Of a stretch of 64,000 nucleotides of DNA, positions 23,335 through 36,130 are shown piece by piece. The notes beneath the pieces are model-generated. The model had not been told where the DNA came from. It did not search any database and was given only the letters and a program-made list of their open reading frames with translations. How positions within the stretch are numbered: the stretch's first letter is position 1; each line of letters begins with the position of its first letter. The position numbers and the translations under genes were made by a program. Source of the stretch: Turnera subulata (lineage: Eukaryota; Streptophyta; Magnoliopsida; Malpighiales; Passifloraceae); contig JAKUCV010001701.1 of the NCBI GenBank assembly GCA_028386065.3, forward strand, positions 30,314 through 94,313. Direction: 5' to 3'.

Positions 23335-25167
23335 CGTGAGAACCCGGAATTTTCTCACCTCCGTGACAATCGATGGAGTCGCCACCCAAGTTTTATTACC
23401 GTGGAAAAACTCAGGAAAAACCAAAGAATAACTCCATATACCCACAAAGCAACCAGATTAGCAAACCAGAAACGCCAGACTCGGGGGTTCGTCATGAATA
23501 GGAAGGTATGAGGCACCCCATCCATGCTTGGGCGAAATAATATGCAATTTAAGCGAATACTTGTGTTTTAGTGCTTGTGTGCGAGTGTGTAAACCAGATT
23601 TACAACAGCATATAATCATCAAAACAGCATGCAAAGCAGAGAATTAAAAGAACAAAAGAGAAGAGAAAAGGTTAAAACATAATTTGGCTTGCGTCTCCGC
23701 CACTAGAGACATCCTACGTACCCTGGCGACCGGGTTCAAAGCTCACGTAGTTCTTAGATTGAAAACAAACACTCAAGCAAACATTTCAGCATCGCCATAG
23801 CATCAAATCAGCAGCAAACATGGCGATTTAGAATCAAATAGAGTTTAGAACACTTACCATGAGTTTCTGGACAGAAACTAGAGTCGACTTGCACCTGCTA
23901 TTAAGCGAGACAAACGATCGATTCAGCCTCCAAGCTCAGCATAACAGTCATAGATCTCCCTCTTAGCTTTCCATAGAGTCCAAGATCGCAGAAATCGGAG
24001 GTCTAGAACTCTAGATATGAATTAATTACCTGGACTGCACGCTGCAAGAGCCTCTACGCGAGTTCTTCACGTTCTTGACCTCGGGATTGCGAGTGATTGC
24101 CCCTAAGCCCTTGAATTAGACTCCTTCTATGTAAAGACTAATAATAAAACACAACAAGAACAAAACCACGTGAGATCTCAGAGAGAAAAGCAATAGGAAT
24201 TGAAGAATAAATCAAATCTAAAGAGTATCTCCAAGCTAATGCGCTTTAGGGTGTGTGTTGAGAGAAAATTCGATAAATTGAGTGCTTTACCACTACTCAA
24301 CGTTGCCTCCCCTTCTCTATAAACCATAGGGACTAATATATAGTGTATAATTCGTCCATAGGTGGGTTTAAGACTCCTAGATCAGACTGGAAGCAAAATC
24401 CTTGACTTGCTCACCAAGTTGGTGCTTTACCTGTTTTCTAACTTGTAATTTGCACGCCGATTTCCACCATGTAGACGACGAAATAAAACTCTGTGCCCTG
24501 CTTAAAAGTTCTAGATAATTCTTCTATCTTTCTGACCATATAAAGAAATCCTAAAATGGAATTCTGTAGCTCGAGATATCGCAAAACTAGTGGGCCTAGG
24601 TCGGTGATAGATTTCTGAACGGCTGGGCCAAATTTAATCAATTACTGCTCTTAATCTACTGGATCAAAAATTATGTAATTTATATCCAAGAAATCCCTAT
24701 GAGTCTACTTTTGTCTCCAACTAGTTTCATGTCGATTGGACCGCGGAAGCTCCCGGAATCGTTAATTAAGTGGGTTGTGCCCGCTGCAGAGAAAGTTGCC
24801 AAAATAGGACCACTTAACCGACATGGCGCGGCGGTCGTCACGACATGACCGCTGTGTCATGGCGGTCTTCCAAGGATGTCCGCCCGGACCTGGCGGTCGT
24901 TGCGAGAGGTCCGCTGGGTCCGGGTTACTGTTCACATTATTCCTATTTTGTCCAGTTTTTCTATGAATTCCGATTTTTGTGCGCAAAGTCAGGATTCTAT
25001 TCCTTTTCCTTAATTCCATTGCTTACACTCTATTATTCCTCTTGTTTCCACAAAATTAGGTTTCTAAGGCAAATTAAAGTCCAAAAATTAGTAAAATTAA
25101 CCTTGGGCTCTAAAATACAGTAAAAACCAATAGAATAAAATTTGGTGGCGAAATTTGGGTGTTCACA
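23335..25167 (-). repeat. T 3' LTR
   Basis: An 1833-bp LTR. The minus strand starts TGTGAACACCCAAATTT at 25167 and ends ..GGGTTCTCACG at 23335, where the other LTR has ..TCTCACA. The terminal ~25 bases form a hairpin (GTGAGAA..TTCTCAC). A 90-odd-bp segment near 23763-23860 is absent from the other LTR. The block 24762-25023 is CpG-rich relative to its surroundings. Confidence 0.88.
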
Positions 25168-28100
25168 GATGCCCCTCGTTGATGAGGGTCTAAGAATTTA
25201 GGCACGAAACAACGCAATTGAACACACAAATTTAGAAAAAAAATAATACACGTGGACGTGCTCTTGATTGTGATACCATGATGCCTGACAATGCTTACTT
25301 GAGGTTTTTCCATTGGGGATGGAAGATTTCAGTGTTTAGAGAGGATGCTTGGATCCTAACTATTAACTTACTTTCTGAAACGATGATTTCAACGTTATGA
25401 GAGGGAGAATCCCTAACCATTAGCTTACTTTTCCAAAAAGATGATTTCAACGTTATGAGAGGGAGATTCCCTAACCATTAGCATACTTTCTAAAGAGGTT
25501 GAGACAAAAAACTTGAGACTAAAGGGTTGAAACTAAAGGATTGAGACTAAAGGGTTGAGACTAAAGGTGTTGAGACTAAAAGGTTGTGACTAAAGGGTTA
25601 AAGCTAAAGGGTTGAGACTAAAAGGTTGAGTCTAAAGGGTTGAGACTAAAGGGTTGAGACTAAAGGTTGGGACTAAAGGTTGAGACTAAAAGGTTAATAC
25701 TAAAGGTTGAGACTAAAGGTTGAGACTAAAAGGTTGAGGCTAAAGGTTTGAGACTAAAGGGGTTGCATGGAATCCTTCGCCCTAAGGAAACCGCCTTCCT
25801 AAAAGAGAAAAGGACGTCTTCGTCCTAAGGTTTAAGGATACTTCCATCCTAAAAGAGACGAGGGCACCTCCGTCCTAAGGTTTGATATTAGATTTGTCAT
25901 TGAAACATCATGATTTAGGGGTAGCATGCCCCATATTTTGATGAAGTTCATAGGGTACCATGCCCTATTGCATAATCTATGAGTGAAATATCTAGGGGCA
26001 TGACCCATTCGAATATTTAACAAATCATATGATTACGAAAGGGCATTGACAATAGTTTGTATGATGCATCTGAATGCAAAGGGAATGCCCGTAGGATGAT
26101 GCATGTGTATGCATGAGGAAAATGGATCCTAATTTCTATAATGAACGCTTAATGGTTATGAATGAGTTGTAACCTAGAGGGTATTGTCAAGAGGAGAGAT
26201 CCTAATGGTCGGAAAGAACGTAAAGATGTAACCTAGAGGGTATAGCCTAGTGATTGGGCGACGGATAAGCATTCAAGAGCTAAAGAGCTAAATGATAAAA
26301 CTCGTGGGGGGATGCCCCTAGTTTCTAGACGATGCTTGAGGATGCTCCTATTTATGCATGATGAGGCTATTGGCATGTCAATGCCCCTAATCTCTACATG
26401 ATGAGTGTGGATGCACAAGAGAAGTTTCTTTCTTTTATGATGCATGAAAATACCAAAGGGGAATGCTCCTATTCTTATGATGCAAGAAAATACAAAAGGG
26501 GATGCCCCTAGCAAGATGCATGAATGTCATGAGATTTTGAAAAAGAAACAAGCGAAAGTGCATTTTAAAGAATGAGGCGAGTTTATTCCATGAAAATAAT
26601 GTATTTCATTTGAAGAGTTTCTCAAGAATGAAATATAGAATCTTTGACAACTGTGAATGCAGGTTTCAAATTCGACAAGGATCCCATGGGTGGGAATAAC
26701 TTCTAAGCATAATCAAAGGTAGATGAGGATTTGACTATTCAAATGATTGTGACCAGATGTTCAGGAGCTTCTTGATTTGAGCAAGGTGCGCTTGGAGCAA
26801 TATCAGAGAGAGCCGGGGGCCATTTAAGCATGATGAATCTTGGTGGAATGTCAGAAGAAATCGAGAACCGTTGGAAGCGAATTGACTTGGGAGCGATCTC
26901 AGGAAAGCAAGTGGATGGAGAGCAAAATGGTAAGCGTCGATGCCGAATCTTAGAAGCTTCTTGAACATATCACGACCGTAGGATGTTTGAAGAAGAAGGA
27001 GCAATGATTGATCGCTTGTCACCTTGTAGAGATATGTGCCCCATAAGGGAGATGATAACACTCTAAAGAGTCCAAATAAATCTAGCATTTGAGTGTTTTT
27101 GTGGCATAATTAACGTGAGATGCAAGCACAAACTCCATTCTTGTCCATTGAACCAACCTAAGAACCGATTAGACCGGGCCCGTTATTGGGTTGCCTATGT
27201 ACCCGTGAATATAGGGTGTGAAGTGTTTGGTTTTGAAGCGACGATGATGTATGGGAGGCTAAAGGTGATGATTTTAATTATATGGGTTGAGTGTTTGGTG
27301 AAATGGTAGGATGGTGTTTAGAGATGAATACTTGTCCTTTTTATGAGGCTTGTGGTCATTGGATATTTGTCTCGTTAATTAAGTCCGGCTAGATGAGTTG
27401 ATATGTGGAGATCACTTCCTCGTTTTTTCTCCTTTATTTTTCGATTTTCTTTTTCTCTTTTTTTGCGTATGGCGCTAAACATGCTTGAAACAAGTGAAAG
27501 TGCAAACATTTTGTAATGCATTGATTTTATTGGAAGTATTGAAAATGAAGTACAATTGCACTTATCATAGAAAAGTCCTTTGATGGAAACAAAATTTCAT
27601 AAGGAATCTTGGAAGAGGGAATGGTAATGGAAGGAAAAAAGTATTGATAGCCCTAGAGGTTTGAAAGAGTTGAAGGTAGGTAGAAGCGGGTAAACAAAGA
27701 AGAATAGGCTATCATAGGCTCAAAGGAGTTATGCAAGGAATAACGATAGAAGGTAGGCTCTTTGTTGGCTTGTTGGTTTAAACAAAGACGGCCTAGATCA
27801 TCTCTTTCATTGAGTGTCCATTAAAATTCATTTTGAAAAGTTCTGAAAATTTGTTCTAGGACATATCATGTTGACATTGAGTGTTTGAAAATAGTGTTTA
27901 GAATGTGTCGACAAATCCCAAGTAAGAAATACTTAGACAAATTTGAAAAAAAAAGTCTCATAAGCAAATTCCAGAACTTAACTCCACTATTATAAGTAGA
28001 CGTTCTTAGAAAGATCAATAGGTCTTTACAAAGAGTTGTGATGGGGCTTGGGGTAATGTTTGATCAAGAAAAGATATATAAGGATTCAAAGTTCAAAGAT

Positions 28101-28687
28101 TCACTTAAGAGAGAAATGCGATGAGCATTAGGACAGAAAATTCTCAAAGTGCACGTTTTGAAATGACATCCATATTGTGATCATGAAAAGGAATTCGTCT
28201 TGTTTCAAGCCAACTTGATTGCGCACATATTTTTTTTTTTGAATTTCGTTTTTTTTTCTTGTTGTTTCGAGGAATGTGACCTTCAGTGTGATGTAGTTAT
28301 GGGGTGCCAGATCTATTTTTGGGAACAATTTAACGAGACTATAATTTGGATTGGACAAGTGCTTGAATTGATTTGGTAATTTGGACAAGTATTCAAGATG
28401 GGTGAGGTGAGGAAAGGATTATATTCACGGGAACAAGTCTCCGTAGTTCGTTGGAAAGGATTCCCGGGTTGGGCCAATGGACTTTCATGAAGTTTGTCAA
28501 ATGCGTATTCACACATAAATGAGGGAATGTAGATTTGATTATTCTTGAAAAGATAAAAAATACATTTATTCAAATGCTTGAAAATAAAGTACGTCTAACA
28601 TGATTAAATTGCTACTTTAATGAATTTCGGACTCTAAAGATGATAGATAAAATTTTTCTCTCAAGGACATGACCTTTGATTCTTTCA
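25168..28687 (-). other. T 3' non-coding region with tandem repeats
   Basis: On the minus strand this lies between gag and the 3' LTR. It begins at the PPT (ACGAGGGGCATC next to the LTR). It holds a 13-15-bp minisatellite (25499-25762) and a 58-bp direct repeat (starting 25382 and 25440). It also has repeated CCTAAGG words (25780-25885) and many copies of GGGGATGCCCCTA-like palindromes between 25915 and 26515. No pol-like frame could be found in either direction. The rest (26520-28687) shows nothing I can name. Confidence 0.7.
25499..25762. repeat. Minisatellite, about 19 units of TTGAGACTAAAGG(G)
   Basis: Units of 13-15 bp differ by single substitutions and by 2-4 G at the junctions. Position just inside the 3' LTR fits the known habit of Tat/Ogre elements to carry tandem repeats in their 3' UTR. 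Confidence 0.93.
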
Positions 28688-29533
28688 TCAATACAAACGC
28701 TTAGTCGCGATGATTATCCCCATGTCAATCAAGTTCTGAATGGCGTGGCGCAAACGGATACAATCGTCAGTGATATGCCCATAGATTTGATGAAATTCAC
28801 AGTACTTGTTTTGGTCAAGATTCGGGTTCGGATTGGTTGGTGGCTCCAAAGGTTTCAGCAACCCACTTTCTTTGCATATCTTGAATGCTTTTCCCCTTGA
28901 CACATATAACAGAGGGAACTTCTCTTTTGCTAGAGGCACAATCTCTTTCTTTGATACTTTAAAATTGTGGGGTGGCTCTAACTTGAGAGATGGAAGTGCA
29001 GCATTGGCGGTGCAAGTCGGTTTGCCCCCAAGATTAGAGAAGAGTGTCGGTCGGTACAAATCACCCTTTTGAGCTTCATCCTCAAATACCTCTTCGGGCC
29101 TCTTGCATTTAGCGTCTTCCTTCTCGGATGGTGGCATCCTTGCATTTTCCTCCATTGGTGTGGCTACATTGGTATGCTCGAGTTTAAACTCCTTAGTGTC
29201 TTGCCCCTCTACTGTGGCCATATCCCCCGTCAAGTCTTCTAGTTCACGCACCCGCTGTTCATTCACCTTGTGACATAGGAATTCTTGTTCCATTGGCTCC
29301 TTGGAGCATCCATCAATGATGCGCGACTTCTCATCGTCTTGTCTCCTCGGCTTAATCACCAAGTCATTCAGGTTCATGTTCGTGAGTGCAAATTCCAAAA
29401 GTTGCCTCTTGAAGGTTGACGAAAATTCCGAATGGATGGGTCCCTAAGCACCTAGCTCACTAGCCTTGGGCACATTCACAGTTTCGGTCAAAGTCTTCAC
29501 CATCTCGTTCCAACTAAAGTACATGTCACCCAT
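28688..29533 (-). pseudogene. gag: T gag (Tat/Ogre type) with one in-frame stop
   Basis: The frame opens at the ATG at 29533 (MGDMYFSWNEMVKTL), has a TAG at 29444-29446, and continues to 28688. It has an acidic, Lys-rich middle and a C-terminal zinc-finger-like motif CEFHQIYGHITDDC. In that motif the second ligand is His rather than Cys, as is usual for the Tat group, and IRLRHAIQNLIDMG follows. About 281 codons, shorter than full Tat gag. The frame after the stop (236 aa) is otherwise open. It presumably once gave the particle protein of a non-autonomous element. No pol follows. Confidence 0.8.
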
Positions 29534-30274
29534 GGTTTCCGAGGGAATTCAAGTTTCAAAGATTTAACGGTCGTCAAAGATCCTAGATACAAGCCTTGAG
29601 TTGTTTTTTTGAAAACATCGTGAGGGAAAAAAAATATGGGAAAAGGCGATGATGGAACAAACTCGCAAAACAAAATGTTTTTTTTTTCAAAATATTTTTC
29701 AATTTTTTTAAAAAAAATCAATTTTTTTATTTTTTTCGATTTTTGGAAAATAAATAAATAAAAAAAAAGTTGTTAGAAGACTACTTTGGCTCGACTTTTG
29801 TTTTGTTTTGAAAATATGCAATGTGATATGATGTTAATGATGATTGATGCATGCAAACATGGATTCCCAGAGCAAATAAGACATGTAAAACATTCACATA
29901 GCATAGGCATAGCAATAATAATAGTCCATCATCAAAATTTCAGCGCAATATAGTTTATATGCATGATATACTAGGGTATGCAGGTTGGTTGGGGGCTAAG
30001 AAACCGCTGCTATGGGATGTTCAACCTACTAACATGTGACACAAGGATGTCGCGTGAGGTCGAAGGCCAGGGTTCCCAATCATCGCGCGCGGCGGGTAAC
30101 GGACAAATCGCATGCCATATCACCACGAATGATGGTATGTATGGGCAAGGACTCGTCGTGCCCCCTTAAGGTAAAGGTTTAACACACAATCATAATGAAT
30201 GCAAGCATGCAAGTGACAAATAACAAAACTCAAAACTCAAGCAAAAATTGCACATTATTTCTTAAACCCACGAA
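29534..30274 (-). other. T 5' leader
   Basis: Between PBS and gag. It includes a strongly A/T-biased run at 29670-29770 and a GC-rich patch near 30040-30120. No coding signal is seen. Confidence 0.55.
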
Positions 30275-30292
30275 TCCCCAGTGGAGTCGCCA
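30275..30292 (-). other. T primer binding site
   Basis: On the minus strand TGGCGACTCCACTGGGGA begins two bases after the LTR end. It is the PBS type typical of Tat/Ogre elements (tRNA-Arg type, from memory of the family). A similar word, GGTGGCGACTCCATCG, also lies inside the LTR end near 30335-30350. Confidence 0.8.
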
Positions 30293-30294
30293 TC

Positions 30295-32017
30295 TGTGAG
30301 AACCCGGAACATTCTCACCTCGTGACCGATCGATGGAGTCGCCACCCAAGTTTTATTACCACGGAAAAACTCAGGAAAAACCAAAGAATAACTCCTTATA
30401 CCCACAAAGCAACCAGATTAGTGAACCAAAGACGCCAGACTCGGGGGTTCGTCATGAATAGGAAGGTATGAGGCACCCCATCCATGCTTGGGCGAAATAA
30501 TTTGCAATTTAAGCAAATACTTGTGTTTTAGTGCTTGTGTGCGTGTGTGTAAACCAGATTTCCAACAGCATATAATCATCAAAACAGCATGCAAAGCAGA
30601 GAATTAAAAGAACAAAAGAGAAGTGAAAAGGTTAAAACATAATTTGGCTTGCGTCTCCACCGCTAGAGACATCCTATGTACCCTGACGGCCGGGTTCAAA
30701 GCTCACGTAGTTCTTAGATTGAAATTATCTTGAGTTTCTGGACAAAAACTATAGTGTAATTGCAGCTGGTTTTAAGCGAGCCAAAAGATCGTTTCAGCCT
30801 CTGAGCACACCATAAACGTCGTAGATCATCCTCTTAGCTTTCCAGAGAGTCCAAGATCGCAGAAATCGGAGGTCTAGAACTCTAGATATGAATTAATTAC
30901 CGAGACTGCGCAATGCAGCAGCCTCTACGCGAGTTCTTCACGTTCTTGACCTCGGGATTGCGAGTGATTGCTCCTAAGCCCTTGAATTAGACTCCTTCTC
31001 TGTAAAGACTAATAAGAAAACACAATTAGAACAAAACCACGTGAGATCTGAGAGAGAAAAGCAATAGGAACTGAAGAATAAATCAAATCTAAAGAGTTTC
31101 TCCAAGCTAATGCGCTTTAGGGTGTGTGTCGAGAGAAAATTCTATAAATTGAGTGCTTTACCACTACTCAACATTGGCGCCCCTTCTTTGTAAACCCTAG
31201 GGACCTATATACAGTGTACAATTCGTCCATAGGTCGCTTAAGACTCCTAGATCAGAATGGAAACAAAATCCTTGACTTGCTCAACAAGTCGGTGCTTTAC
31301 CTGTTTTGTAACCCGTAACTTGCACGCCAGTTTCCACCTTGTCGACGAAGAAATCAAACTTCTATATAATTCCTCTAGCTTTCTGACCATATAAAGAAAT
31401 CCTAAATTGGAATTTTGTAGCTCGAGATATCAGAAAACTAGTGGGCCTAGGTCGGTGCTAGATTTCTGCACGGCTGGGCCAAATTTAATCAATTAGTGCT
31501 CTTAATCTACGTGGCCAAAAATTATGTAATTTATATCCATGAAAGCCCTATGAGTCTAGTTTCATCTCCAACTGGTTTCATGTCGATTGGACCCTGAAGC
31601 TCCCGAAATTGTTAATTAAGTGGGCTGTGCTCGCTGCAGAGAAAGTTGCCAAATTAGGACCACTTAACCGACATGGCGCGGCGGTCAACACGACATGCCT
31701 GCTGTGTCATGGCGGTCTCCCAAGGATGTCCGCTCGGGCCTGGCGGTCGTTGCGAGAAGTTTGCTGGGATCGGGTTACTGTTCACATTATTCGTATTTTG
31801 TCCGGGTTTTCTATGAATTCCGATTTTTGTGCTCAAAGTCAGGATTCTATTCCTTTTCCTTAATTCCATAGCTTACACTCTATTATTCCTCTTGTTTCCA
31901 CAAAATTAGGTTTCTAAGGCAAATTAAAGTCCAACAATTAATAAAATTAACCTTGGGCTCTAAAATACAATAAAAACCAATAGAGTAAAAGTTGGTGGCT
32001 AAATTTGGGTGTTCACA
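30295..32017 (-). repeat. T 5' LTR
   Basis: A 1723-bp copy of 23335-25167, from TGTGAACACCC (minus, 32017) to ..GGTTCTCACA (30295). It lacks about 95 bp relative to the other LTR (junction near 30725). The copies differ at many positions, so the insertion is old or the two LTRs have different origins. Confidence 0.88.
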
Positions 32018-34660
32018 GAGTTAAACAGCCCCGCAGTAGTATTCTTTTAAGTATGTTATTCTTAGTTACGTTAAATAGTTATGTGTGCCATACGTTATGA
32101 TTATCCAGGATTGTGTGGATTTACTATTTTATACTTAAGTCTGGGCTTCCAGCCCATAGTTCACCACACAACCCACAAAACCACATAACATGTTATTAAA
32201 TCGAAGAAAAACGAATCATGCTCTACTGGCGTATCACATGACTCAGGCACACAATTCACATTATCAAGCATACTGCACCAAAGGCATCATCATTTAGATA
32301 CAAAGAGCAAACAAGGACTTCTGCACAACAAGCAGACATACATTTGGCATTCAATGTCATCCAATAATTACCATGTCAATTAACCGAGTATTGTAGGCAG
32401 TACGCATACAAAGGTTTATAAGTCCTCACCTGGTCCAATAGAAAGGCAGCATCCAAAACTTTCTCAACATAAAATCTTGACGCTCGTAAGGTATCACCGA
32501 TGCCTAAGCATTGACACTTGTATCAAGTATAGCATATAGACGTAATATGAAACGCATACTTAGTATTTCATAAGTTGTGATAGAAATCCTTCTATGGCAA
32601 GAATTCTTATCCAGCATGAGGCGTAACGAGGAAGGACTCATCTCTCAGTCAAATTGATTGTGTGAAACTCATTTGAAACTAGAAATCCCTTTGGAAACAA
32701 AATGCACAGACACCAAGGTTTCATGGCTCAACACCTCATGGCAAAAACTATTAGACTGATAAAAACTTTTGAATTTAGAAATTTTGCGTTGAAAACAAGT
32801 TAAAAGCCACTATAGTTGTCACCCCCCATTTACAATATGTGTCAAAATTTCAGTTTAAACAGTGCCCATAAACACGATTTGATAACAAGGAATTTCAAAA
32901 AACCATATAAACCCATGTGAGACGCGCTAAGCTAAAGTTGATACCAAGCCCCACAAATGCTATGCTAAATCTTTGTGCTTTAATGTATAAGTATCAACCT
33001 TTACTCCATGTGTTCTTCTAGCCAACATAGACAAGTACTTAAATGCATATTCACGTCGTTAAATAACCAATTCTTGCCCGCAAGACACTTTGCCACATGT
33101 ATCAAACTAGAGTTTGGTATTCTGTAAGTAAGAACCAAGCACGTATTTGCATTGCTTTCTCTAAAAACTCTTTTATAAATTTACCAGGACTTGAAACGAC
33201 TTCCTAATCATGTTGGGAAGCACTATGAACCCCAAAACAAAAACAGAATTATTATCATTATCTACTTGAAAACCCGAAATAATTTTATTGCATTTTCATG
33301 ACAGATTCAACGCAGCATTTACAAAGGATTAGTATGGTTCCTTACCTAGTAAAAATCCAAATGAATTCATATGCACAAGTATTAACCAAACAACCGAGCC
33401 AACACCAAAACACCAATAATAAATGTAACCCAACACATGCTTCAAAGGAAAGAATCGCCGGAGCACTTACCGGAACCAAAACTCGAAGGCCTGAACCTGA
33501 TTGAACTACGATGCCGAGCTCTGCAACCCACTGCCCGGAATCCTCTACCAATGTCCCGGCCACCATTCCTTGCCAAGAACACAAACCCGACCACTCACTG
33601 TCGGATACCATACCCGCGTTAGCCCCGACAGCAACCATAGAAACAGTCGCCGCCAGAACGACCACGAGCCACCGAACAACATCCACTCGTCCCTGGCAAC
33701 AAGGCATCAGACCCGATATCAACACCCAAAAGAAAGAAAAAGAAAAGGAGACGAAGAGCAGGGATGGTGGCGAGGCTTACCAGGCGGCGGCGAGCTCATT
33801 CCTGAACTCACCAGTCGCGGCGCAAGCAGGGCAAGCTTCCTGGTCCTCCATCACAGTTCTCCACGAACAGCTTCTCCCTATGCAAGAAGCAAGACAACGA
33901 CGACGTGATGGTGCGAGGGAGAAGAGGCGGGGACAATACTGCAGGTGGGTATGGCTTTGACTCCATGACGCGAGTCAGACCATGCAATCCCTCCTTCGAT
34001 CGACAGCAGCGGCGGCGGCGTAGAAGAAAGGCAGAGGCGGTGGCGGCAGCTTGTGTGAGAGAAAGAGAAAAGATGAGGCGGTGGTGAATCGGGCAGAAAA
34101 GAAAATCAAATGAGAGGAAGAGGAGTGATTTTGGGGTTAGGTACCAAAAGGAGAGGAAAGATTGAAGGTTGGTAACCGTGGAAAGAAATCGTAGAGAGAA
34201 AAGAAAGAAGGGGCAACCGAACTCAAAAACAAAACGAGATAAGAGAAGTCAGGAGAGAGAAGAAAAGAGAGAATATATAGGTGCACCCTAGGGTTAGGGT
34301 TTCGTCAATAGCAAAACGGCGTCGTTTTGCCTCCAAACGACATCACTTCATCTACAAGCCCCTCCTCTGGTCAAGCTCAAAGTCAAAACACACTCCTATG
34401 TGTGTTTTATGCTTTGACCCAGACAAAACTACGTAGTTTTAAGTGAAACTACTGCCAATGACGTATTTTATTCCCATAACACTATCTAATTCCACATACA
34501 AGAAAATACTTGGAGAAAAAAAATTTATAATTCTAGAAATACATTTCTCACGACCAAGAAATAATCCCGAAAATTTTTACGAGGGCAGAAATTGGAAATT
34601 AAGTTCCAAAAATTTCAAAAATTCCATAAAAATTAATTAACAAAAAATCGGGGCGTTACA
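32018..34660 (-). repeat. E 3' LTR, lacking its last ~0.65 kb
   Basis: The minus strand starts TGTAACGCCCC at 34660. It matches 36790-38862 plus 49615-50168 closely. Sequence corresponding to 36133-36790 is absent because T abuts at 32017/32018. A GC-rich block at 33430-34090 contains short proline/arginine-rich frames on both strands and plant-like splice signals, but no credible gene. Confidence 0.88.
34273..34302 (-). promoter_or_regulatory. E LTR promoter: TATA box plus telobox
   Basis: On the minus strand AAACCCTAA (34294-34302) precedes TATATATTC (about 34279-34271). Telobox plus TATA is a common plant promoter pair. The other E LTR keeps ATATATA at 49787-49793, but its telobox is mutated (..CTAGGGCTAGAATTTC). 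Confidence 0.6.
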
Positions 34661-36118
34661 ATTCTACCCCACTTAAAAAAATTTGGCCCTCGAAATTTCA
34701 AAATAAGTCAAGCAACCAAGTGCTTAGCTGACACAAACAAGTGTCACCCGGTATCAAAATACCGTTAGCCAAACCACCAAGTAGAACCATCATGTCCATC
34801 AAATACATTTCCAAGCAAGAACTCCAATATACCCAAGTCAATCATCGACTTAGTCTAACATGATCAATAGATCATAATATCAAAGCACTAACCCAAGAGT
34901 CTTATCCAAACATCATTAACATGATTAATACCAGAATCCATAAATCCTTTCATTAATCACCACTCAACCAAATATTTCCAATCCTTCAATCCTTTTAGCA
35001 TATCCATAGATAACAGAACCCAAAATTTTTACCCAAGTAACAAGAACATCTCTTCCATTGCGAATACCTCAAGAACAAAAATCCATAATCTATTTCATGT
35101 TCTGAACCTTAAAGTAGTTCCTTTATCACACTCCAATTTCACCAAAATTCGTATCTATCCCGAATCATACCTTAGGACTAGAACCCGATCATTACCAAAA
35201 TATCATAGTTATACTTCTATCCAATGGATTCCTCAAGACCCAAACTTCTTTTCATAACTCATACTCATGAATCTATTCCTCGAGCCACTCTTAACACGAA
35301 CATCAAAATTTCCCCGTTGAAGAACTTCAAATACCACTATATCTCTCATCAAATAATTTAACAACTAGCAGCTGAATCACAACACTCGAGATCACCCCCA
35401 AAAAAAAATTAAACCACAATATGAACATATTATCAGCATACCCATCCAACACATGGACTATAACCTCAACAAAGATTCATGATCAAAACCTTTTATCACT
35501 ATCACCATTAGTATCTCAAATCTCAACAAAGTTAAATACCTCAAGTACCATTAAAAGATATTTCTCCAAATATACCATTAGATCAACCTCAATTTAATTC
35601 AAAAACTTATCAGTTCGAACTCTGAACAAGATTTAATCCATATAATAATTCGCGAGTAATTTCAAGTCCTCGAGCTCAAACAATCAGACCACAAATGACA
35701 TGGTCCCCAAGACCACAATAATCATAACCACAATAATCATATCCACAAGATTCACATCAGATCACCACTTGATAGATGTAATCTCCAAAAACAAATCGAT
35801 GGTTCTTACTTGTATTGGCGAATTCCACACAGTCTCGAAACATAAACAAAAAGTCAACAGTCCACACCGAGCCTGACAAAACCGTGGATATCCTACAAAA
35901 TAAATTTTACTACAGCCTAAGCTGTAAAAGCAAGCATGTCATTTCAACGAAATTATCGGGTCACTCTGACACTCAGCAGGTGCGTGTTCTCCACCGGATC
36001 CATAGTCCGACTCACTATATGAATGCATATGGCAGTGTAACAGACGACTCAAAAAGGAGCAGACTTAAGTACACAAGATCACAAAACATATCAACACAAC
36101 CCCAGGGATCTACAGCCC
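34661..36118 (-). other. E interior: PPT and non-coding DNA
   Basis: The PPT on the minus strand, AAGTGGGGTAGAAT, abuts the 3' LTR. The rest up to the PBS has no gag or pol motif on either strand. The 146-aa forward frame at 35815-36255 runs across the PBS and LTR end and is not a gene. Confidence 0.7.
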
Positions 36119-36130
36119 GCTCCGCTACCA
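36119..36130 (-). other. E primer binding site
   Basis: TGGTAGCGGAGC on the minus strand, two bases after the LTR end at 36133. Same 12-mer as the copia elements C1-C3. Confidence 0.75.

Larger units (their letters stand above)
23335..32017 (-). mobile_element. T: Tat/Ogre-type Ty3/gypsy element, gag-only derivative
   Basis: A minus-strand element with LTRs at 23335-25167 and 30295-32017. The PBS at 30275-30292 is of the TGGCGACTCC.. type used by Tat/Ogre. It has a Tat-type gag at 28688-29533, a long 3' non-coding region with minisatellites and a PPT at 25168-25180. No protease, RT, RNase H or integrase is seen in the 5.1-kb interior. The outer flanks do not form a TSD: A2 gag GAGCA lies on the left, and GAGTT leading into the E LTR lies on the right. 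Confidence 0.88.

Noticed and set aside
23335..30320. Terminal inverted repeat transposon ends at GTGAGAACCCGG..
   Set aside because: The repeats at 23335 and 30295 are direct, not inverted, and the whole 1.7-1.8 kb is repeated with a PBS and PPT beside it, so they are LTRs. The small hairpin is just at the LTR end.
33511..33960. 149-aa Pro/Arg-rich ORF and overlapping frames in the E LTR
   Set aside because: It overlaps other open frames on both strands because the block is GC-rich. The copy in the other LTR (38216-38767) differs by frameshifts, and there is no family match.
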